From Palsa-295 sp963702125 (GTDB taxonomy: Bacteria > Acidobacteriota > Terriglobia > Acidiferrales > UBA7541), in contig OY969716.1 of the NCBI GenBank assembly GCA_963702125.1, positions 992,001-1,056,000 of the forward strand: 64,000 bases of DNA, read 5' to 3'. This document shows, one piece after another, positions 59,219-64,000 of the stretch. A model generated the notes under the pieces. That model had not been told where the DNA came from, did no database searches, and saw only the letters and a program-made list of their open reading frames with translations. The position numbers and the translations under genes were made by a program. The first letter of the stretch is position 1. The number at the start of each line of letters is the position of its first letter.

Positions 59219-59509
59219 ATGCGTCCGAACCACCACGCCGAGCCTAAAATCGAAATCGCCAAGCAATCGCAGTTCACTTACCTCGTGACCATCACCGAAG
59301 GCGATTCAACGACAACTCACTCCGTCACCATCACGGCCGCCGAGCACGCCAAGTATGCCTCGACCGCAACGCCCGAATCTCTTCTCCGCGCCTCGTTCAA
59401 ATACCTGCTGGAACGCGAACCCAAAGAATCGATCATGTGCCAGTTCAGTCTGTCCACGATCGAGAGCTACTTCCCGGACTACCCGGCCGAAATCCGCGCG
59501 CGCCTCTAA
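59219..59509 (+). CDS. Conserved small hypothetical protein
   Basis: A 96-residue protein with no signal or membrane segment. The pattern FTYLVTITEGDSTTTHSVTI near the N-terminus and SLLRASFKYLLEREPKESIM with ESYFPDYPAEI at the C-terminus recur in short conserved bacterial proteins, as I recall, without an assigned function. AGGAG lies about ten bases before ATG 59219. The frame is open upstream to 58952 but that part overlaps a VOC gene and a repeat, so it is not used. Its last four bases overlap the convergent flavoprotein gene. Confidence 0.72.
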   Translation: MRPNHHAEPKIEIAKQSQFTYLVTITEGDSTTTHSVTITAAEHAKYASTATPESLLRASFKYLLEREPKESIMCQFSLSTIESYFPDYPAEIRARL

Positions 59510-60924
59510 TCTCCGGCCTTCTGCGCCACTCCCAGTTCGATCGCCTTCACAGCGCCAAACAGCACATTCAGCGTCTCTGACATCGTGGGGTGCGTCATGA
59601 TCGCATCACGCAGCGCCGTGTACGGAAGTCCGGCCATCATCGCCACCTGCACCGCCGCCACCACCTCGCCCGCCTCCGGCCCCACCATCGTGAATCCCAA
59701 AATCTTGTCGCCCGTCAGTTCGATCAACGCCTTCGCAAACCCGCGCGTCTCGGCAATCGTGCGCGTTCGCAGCACCGCCGCCATCGGAATTCGCGCCACG
59801 CGCACCGGAATTCCAGTCCGCTCCGCCTCAAGCTCCGAAAGGCCGATGTGTGCGACCTGAGGATCGGTGAACAAACAGGAAGGCACAAACCGTCCACGCG
59901 TCGTCCGCGACCCGCCCGCGAGGTTCGTGCTCACCACGCGAAAATCGTCCATCGAGATGTGCGTGAACTGCGGACTCCCAGCGCACTCGCCCAGGGCCCA
60001 CACATTTTGTACCGTGGTCTCCAGGCGATCGTTCACGCGAACGTAGCCGTTCGGTTCAAGCGCCACGCCTGCAACGTCCAGCCCCATTCCGCTCGTGTTC
60101 GGAATGCGGCCCGTCGCCACCAGAATGTCGCTCGCTTCAATCACGAGCGTACCCGAAGGCGTATCGACGCGAATCTTCACGCGATTGCCGGATTGACCTT
60201 CTACGCTCTTGATATCGGCGGACGTGATCACTTCCACGCCCTCGTCCTTCATCAAGTTCGTAATTTCCGTCACAACGTCGGGATCGGCGTCCGACAGCAG
60301 TTGCGGCCCAAGCTGCAGAATCGTCACTTTGCTGCCCAGCCTCCGGTACGCCTGCGCAAATTCCAAGCCTACGTATCCGCCGCCGATTACCACGAGGTAC
60401 TCCGGCAGGCGATCCAATTCCAGGATCTGCACGTGCGTCAGTGGTGCGGACTCCGCAAGCCCCGGCACAGCCGGAATCGCCGCACGCGTGCCCAGATTCA
60501 GAAACACGCGCTCGCCTTCGATTGTCCTGGTCCCGCCGTCATTCAATTTCACTTCCACGATGCGCGGGCCGATGAATGTCGCTGTACCCATCGTCAGCTC
60601 CGCGCCAGTTCTTTTGTATCGATCGAGGTGCATCTGGATCAGACCGTCCACCATCTCGCGCTTCCGTCTCAGGACAGCCGCCATGTCCGTCGTCACCGGG
60701 CCGGTCACCGAGCCAAACTTCGCCGCGTGATGCGCTAAGTCCGCGACCTTTGCGCTCCACACTTCATTCTTGCTGGGCAGGCAATTCGTATTCGGACACG
60801 AGCCGCCAACGTAGCGTCGCTCCACCACCACCGTCTTTTCGCCCTTCGGCGCGAGCGTCCACGCCATGAACTTTCCCGCTTCGCCGCTACCGATAATCAA
60901 GTTCTTGTATTGTTCCGCCGCCAT
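59506..60924 (-). CDS. Mercuric reductase-like pyridine nucleotide-disulfide oxidoreductase
   Basis: A 472-residue flavoprotein. The FAD fold starts KNLIIGSGEAGKFMAWTLA. The redox-active disulfide is GGSCPNTNCLPSKN (CxxxxC), and the NAD(P) fold is YLVVIGGGYVGLEFAQAYRR. The C-terminal dimer domain has MTHPTMSETLN, where the His/Glu pair is close to that of family members. No N-terminal mercury-binding domain, C-terminal Cys pair, MerR or MerT is present, so mercury reduction is doubtful; related proteins serve as general NAD(P)H oxidoreductases. GAGGAGA lies six bases before the ATG. Confidence 0.86.
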   Translation of the reverse strand: MAAEQYKNLIIGSGEAGKFMAWTLAPKGEKTVVVERRYVGGSCPNTNCLPSKNEVWSAKVADLAHHAAKFGSVTGPVTTDMAAVLRRKREMVDGLIQMHLDRYKRTGAELTMGTATFIGPRIVEVKLNDGGTRTIEGERVFLNLGTRAAIPAVPGLAESAPLTHVQILELDRLPEYLVVIGGGYVGLEFAQAYRRLGSKVTILQLGPQLLSDADPDVVTEITNLMKDEGVEVITSADIKSVEGQSGNRVKIRVDTPSGTLVIEASDILVATGRIPNTSGMGLDVAGVALEPNGYVRVNDRLETTVQNVWALGECAGSPQFTHISMDDFRVVSTNLAGGSRTTRGRFVPSCLFTDPQVAHIGLSELEAERTGIPVRVARIPMAAVLRTRTIAETRGFAKALIELTGDKILGFTMVGPEAGEVVAAVQVAMMAGLPYTALRDAIMTHPTMSETLNVLFGAVKAIELGVAQKAGD

Positions 60925-61013
60925 AAAAGTCTCCTCTGCACGGGATTATGCAGGTTCGAATATCAATTCTGTGTTAGAAGTTTTTGAGGGACCGGTCTCG
61001 GAGCGACTGAGAG

Positions 61014-62813
61014 ATGCAGCGAACACCGCGCGCAAACCACATTCAATCACGAAGCCGAGGCGCGCGCCAACTCGCCGCGCTATGCGGAGCCATCGTGCTT
61101 CTGGCCGCGTGGGCGCAGTCCGCAAAATCCATCACCGTAAAAATCATCGCCTTCAACGATTTTCACGGCTATCTGCAATCGCCCGGCAAAATGCCGGCTG
61201 ACGCGCAATCTCCCGCCGTGCCCGCCGGTGGCGCAGACGCACTCGCCTCCTACGTGAAATCTCTCACAGCTGAAAATCCGAATCACGTTGTCGTCGCCGC
61301 AGGCGATCTGATCGGCGCGAGCCCGCTCGTCTCCGCGCTCTTCCACGACGAGCCCACCATCGAAGCCATGAACCTCATCGGCCTCGACTTCTCCTCAGTA
61401 GGGAATCACGAGTTCGATAAGGGCAGCGCCGAGCTGCTCCGCAAACAGACGGGCGGCTGCTTCAAAGACGACGCCAACACCTGCGAAGGCGCGAAGGTCG
61501 GCACACCCGCTCCGTTCGAGGGCGCGAAGTTTCAATATCTCTCGGCCAACGTGCTCGACAAGAGCACCGGCAAAACTCTTTTCCCTGCGTACGGGATCAA
61601 GACGTTCGACGGCGTCCCGATCGCGTTCATCGGTCTCACGCTTGAAGCTACGCCGACGATCGTCACGCCTTCCGGCGTCGCCGGCCTGAAATTCACCGCC
61701 GAAGCCGCCACCATTAATAACGTCGTACAGGATCTCGAAAAGCGGCAGGGAATTTACAGCTTCGTGGTTCTTATTCATCAGGGCGGCCAGCAGGTCGCAG
61801 CTGGTCCCGTCGATATCAACGCCTGCGAAGGCGGACTCGCTGGGTCGCCTATCGCGGATATCGTCGCGCATCTCGATCCCGCCGTCGGTCTAGTCGTCTC
61901 CGGCCACACGCATGCCGCATATATCTGCGAGCTGCCCGATTCCGCGGGACGCAAAATCCCCGTCACCAGCGCTTCATCCTTCGGCCGCTTGGTCACGGAC
62001 ATCAACGTCACGCTCGACGCCGCCACCAAACAAATCACCGGCGTCACGGCGCGCAATATCGTCGTCGATCGCACGAATCCGAAGGTTCCACCGGATCCCG
62101 CCGTCACGAAACTCGTCGATGCCTACGCCGCGATCGCCGCGCCGCTCACGACACGCAAAGCTGGCTCCATCACTGCCGACATCACCAACAAACTCAACGA
62201 CGCCGGAGAATCCCCTCTCGGAGATCTCGTCGCCGACGCGCAACTCGCCGCGACGCGAAAATCTGCCGGCGCTCAAATCGCGTTCATGAATCGCGGCGGC
62301 ATCCGCGCCCCTCTGAATTTCGGCGCCGACGGCACCGTCACCTACGGCGAAATCTTCACCGTGCAACCCTTCAGCAACACGCTCGTCACCATGACGCTCA
62401 CCGGCGCGCAAATTAAAACGCTCCTCGAGCAACAATTCCAAGGCTGCGCGCTCGATTTTCGGCCAGGCCAGTCCGGAAGCCGGTCGGGCAGCCAATCCGA
62501 CGCCCGGGTTCTGCAGGTTTCCGCCAGCTTCAGTTACTACTACAATCCCACCGGCCCCACCTGCAATAAAGTGGACAGCGCGTCTATCCAACTCGACGGC
62601 AGGCGCATCTCGCCCGAGGCAAAGTACCGCGTTACTGTGAACAGCTTCCTCGCCGACGGCGGCGACAACATGTTCGAACTTCAGCGCGGCACCGATCGCG
62701 TGGTTGGCCCCAACGACGCCGACGCCCTCGCCGACTACTTCAGCTCGCATCCACAGATCGCGCCGCCGTCGGCGAATCGCATTCACCTCGGCGGCACATC
62801 CACCGCGCCGTAG
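61014..62813 (+). CDS. Secreted 5'-nucleotidase / bifunctional metallophosphatase
   Basis: A 599-residue exported enzyme. The signal peptide has a basic head (MQRTPRANHIQSRSRGARQ) and a hydrophobic core LAALCGAIVLLAAWAQ. The calcineurin-like domain has IIAFNDFHGYL, AAGDLIGASPL, SSVGNHEFDKGSAELL and VVSGHTHAAYICELP (metal ligands). The C-terminal domain is the 5'-nucleotidase type (GRLVTDINVTL, AFMNRGGIRAPLNF). It hydrolyses nucleotides outside the cell, releasing phosphate and nucleoside. ATG 61014 is chosen, with GGAG about ten bases upstream. It converges on the partial gene at the right edge. Confidence 0.92.
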   Translation: MQRTPRANHIQSRSRGARQLAALCGAIVLLAAWAQSAKSITVKIIAFNDFHGYLQSPGKMPADAQSPAVPAGGADALASYVKSLTAENPNHVVVAAGDLIGASPLVSALFHDEPTIEAMNLIGLDFSSVGNHEFDKGSAELLRKQTGGCFKDDANTCEGAKVGTPAPFEGAKFQYLSANVLDKSTGKTLFPAYGIKTFDGVPIAFIGLTLEATPTIVTPSGVAGLKFTAEAATINNVVQDLEKRQGIYSFVVLIHQGGQQVAAGPVDINACEGGLAGSPIADIVAHLDPAVGLVVSGHTHAAYICELPDSAGRKIPVTSASSFGRLVTDINVTLDAATKQITGVTARNIVVDRTNPKVPPDPAVTKLVDAYAAIAAPLTTRKAGSITADITNKLNDAGESPLGDLVADAQLAATRKSAGAQIAFMNRGGIRAPLNFGADGTVTYGEIFTVQPFSNTLVTMTLTGAQIKTLLEQQFQGCALDFRPGQSGSRSGSQSDARVLQVSASFSYYYNPTGPTCNKVDSASIQLDGRRISPEAKYRVTVNSFLADGGDNMFELQRGTDRVVGPNDADALADYFSSHPQIAPPSANRIHLGGTSTAP

Positions 62814-62905
62814 CGTCGGGCAGCCGGAAGGATCCATAGCCAACCGAGATCAAGCCGCCGGAACCCCATGCCCCGAGCAACGTTGCCGCCGCCAAGCACC
62901 GCGCA

Positions 62906-64000
62906 TCATTGGCCGCCCGCGCTGCACGCGAGCACCGTCTCCGGTTTCGAGATGTAGAGTTTCCCGTTTGCGTCCTTTACCGGATCTGCGGCCAGTGGAG
63001 TCGCGTCGGCCTGCAGAGCTTTCAGCGTGTCCGCGATCGACGCTTTGCCGCCTTTTCGCGGCACGCGCATGTAGGTGATCGTCCCGTCGTACGCTTTGGT
63101 CTGCACCGCATTCAGCATGTCGTTGCCGAGCGAAGGCGCCGCCCTCTTCTTTGCCTCGAGCTCCTCCGCAGCGTCCTCCGAAGTAAGCTTCTTCCGCTGC
63201 GAATCGCACAGTGACGCGCCGATGGACTTCAGGGCCTTCAGGCGGACCATGCGCCGCTGCATCATGCTTTCGATTTGCTTGGGTCCACCCCACGTGGAGC
63301 CGTCGGCGAAAATCACTGCCTCGGGCTTCACGTCCACCACAATTCCGGGTTGTCCTTCTCGAATCGTTGCGTGCGGCTTCAACGGCCGGTCCATCAGCGT
63401 CGCCGAATCGTAAATGTGCGAGCGTGTTTGGCCGGCGCCCCACATCTCCACAAAAATCGTGTACGCGGAAATTACTTTGTCGGTGCGGTTTGTCACCGCC
63501 GATTCGTAATCATTTCCGTGCCGCTCGTTCGCCGCCGCGATCGGCGCTTCGGCGAGACGCTTGTCCTGCTCTATTTGCTTCGCCGTCTTCGGCGCGGCGC
63601 AATCGTCGCGGATAAATGTGCCCGTGACCGTGGAAGTCGTCGTGGCCGGCTGATCGCCCAGATTCACGGTCCGGGCCGTCAGCCTGAAATTCTCGGAGTC
63701 GATCCGTTCGAGCACCGTGCTCGCCTCGGCGGTGTAAGAACCTGATTTCTTGGGACACGCGTACTCGATCGAAATTTTCTGCGAGGTTGAAGTGACGGTC
63801 CGCCTGCATTCAGCATCCTGCGCGTTGAACTTCAGCAGCTCGTTGGTTTGGATATCCTTCAGCGCCACGCAGCGATTGCTTTTACCGCCGCTGCCTTTGG
63901 CGGAAAGCTCGCGCGATTGGTCCGCCGATAATTGGGCGTTCGCGATCGCGCGCTTTCGATCCTCGGCAGGGAGCGTTTCAAGCTTCTTCTCGAGTTCCGG
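62906..64000 (-). CDS. DUF3617-like protein, partial at right edge
   Basis: On the minus strand the frame is open from the right edge to the stop at 62906, giving 364 residues without a start inside the frame boundary. The first 44 codons (63869-64000) read PELEKKLETLPAEDRKRA then onward, followed by SNRCVALKDIQTNELLKFNA. The central part (DAECRRTVTSTSQKISIEYA, SGSYTAEASTVL, GTFIRDDCAA) fits a DUF3617-like domain. A C-terminal domain of about 200 residues follows (AVTNRTDKVISAYTIFVEMW). The internal GTG at 63868 is therefore not the true start. The function is unknown. Confidence 0.68.
   Translation of the reverse strand, partial: PELEKKLETLPAEDRKRAIANAQLSADQSRELSAKGSGGKSNRCVALKDIQTNELLKFNAQDAECRRTVTSTSQKISIEYACPKKSGSYTAEASTVLERIDSENFRLTARTVNLGDQPATTTSTVTGTFIRDDCAAPKTAKQIEQDKRLAEAPIAAANERHGNDYESAVTNRTDKVISAYTIFVEMWGAGQTRSHIYDSATLMDRPLKPHATIREGQPGIVVDVKPEAVIFADGSTWGGPKQIESMMQRRMVRLKALKSIGASLCDSQRKKLTSEDAAEELEAKKRAAPSLGNDMLNAVQTKAYDGTITYMRVPRKGGKASIADTLKALQADATPLAADPVKDANGKLYISKPETVLACSAGGQ

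Noticed and set aside
59506..60924. Mercury-resistance operon
   Set aside because: The flavoprotein lacks the C-terminal Cys pair and no merR, merT or merP is near.
63866..63868. GTG as the start of the right-edge gene
   Set aside because: The frame remains open to the window edge with protein-like codons, so the true start lies outside.

Overview
This GC-rich window looks like a chromosomal segment of a soil-type Acidobacteriota (Terriglobia-like). The grounds are family-level: two Oar-like TonB receptors with an N-terminal carboxypeptidase-regulatory-like fold, a TolB-type regulator N-domain cut by the left edge, a YXWGXW-repeat protein, a zinc-ribbon Ser/Thr kinase with TPRs, a PEP-CTERM-like protein and a complete C5 (glutamate) heme pathway. 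I see no rRNA, tRNA, CRISPR array, IS element or phage gene. The gene assignments come from motifs I recognise by reading; no search was run.

Layout. 1-8.3 kb: a partial regulator, then a probable starch-use group (Oar-like receptor, SusA-like GH13 amylase, GH15 glucoamylase). 8.4-11.5 kb: methylmalonate-semialdehyde dehydrogenase and a sugar-porter MFS, divergent across a region with a perfect 16-bp palindrome and a structured leader. 11.6-19.3 kb: YXWGXW protein, GT39-like membrane protein, a 55-residue basic protein, a VWA protein / AAA+ ATPase pair, a Lon-N protein, a TPR protein and an acyl-CoA thioesterase. 19.2-29.5 kb: a divergent heme locus, hemE-hemN-hemY leftward and hemX-hemA-hemC-hemD-hemB-hemL rightward, with most rightward genes overlapping by 1-4 bases; only ferrochelatase is not seen. 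29.8-30.4 kb: a conserved membrane hypothetical.

30.5-49.5 kb is the most distinctive region. A leftward operon encodes a MerR/XRE/cupin regulator, a polyamine-type ABC importer (PotD, PotA, PotB, PotC) and a Tat-exported spermidine-dehydrogenase-like flavoprotein. Divergent from it are an Oar-like TonB receptor and then a lysine-dehydrogenase-like enzyme, a glutamate-semialdehyde-aminomutase-like transaminase, an APC permease (probably starting at CTG), two aldehyde dehydrogenases and a GabT-like transaminase. Read together, this is a candidate route for uptake and oxidation of polyamines or omega-amino acids; the linkage is inference.

49.5-64 kb: TerC, the sensor kinase, a repeat-rich intergenic region with a perfect 29-bp inverted repeat, a PEP-CTERM-like protein, a FUSC-like membrane protein, an SGNH hydrolase, a DUF1398 protein, two VOC proteins, a conserved hypothetical, a mercuric-reductase-like flavoprotein, a secreted 5'-nucleotidase and a DUF3617-like protein cut by the right edge.
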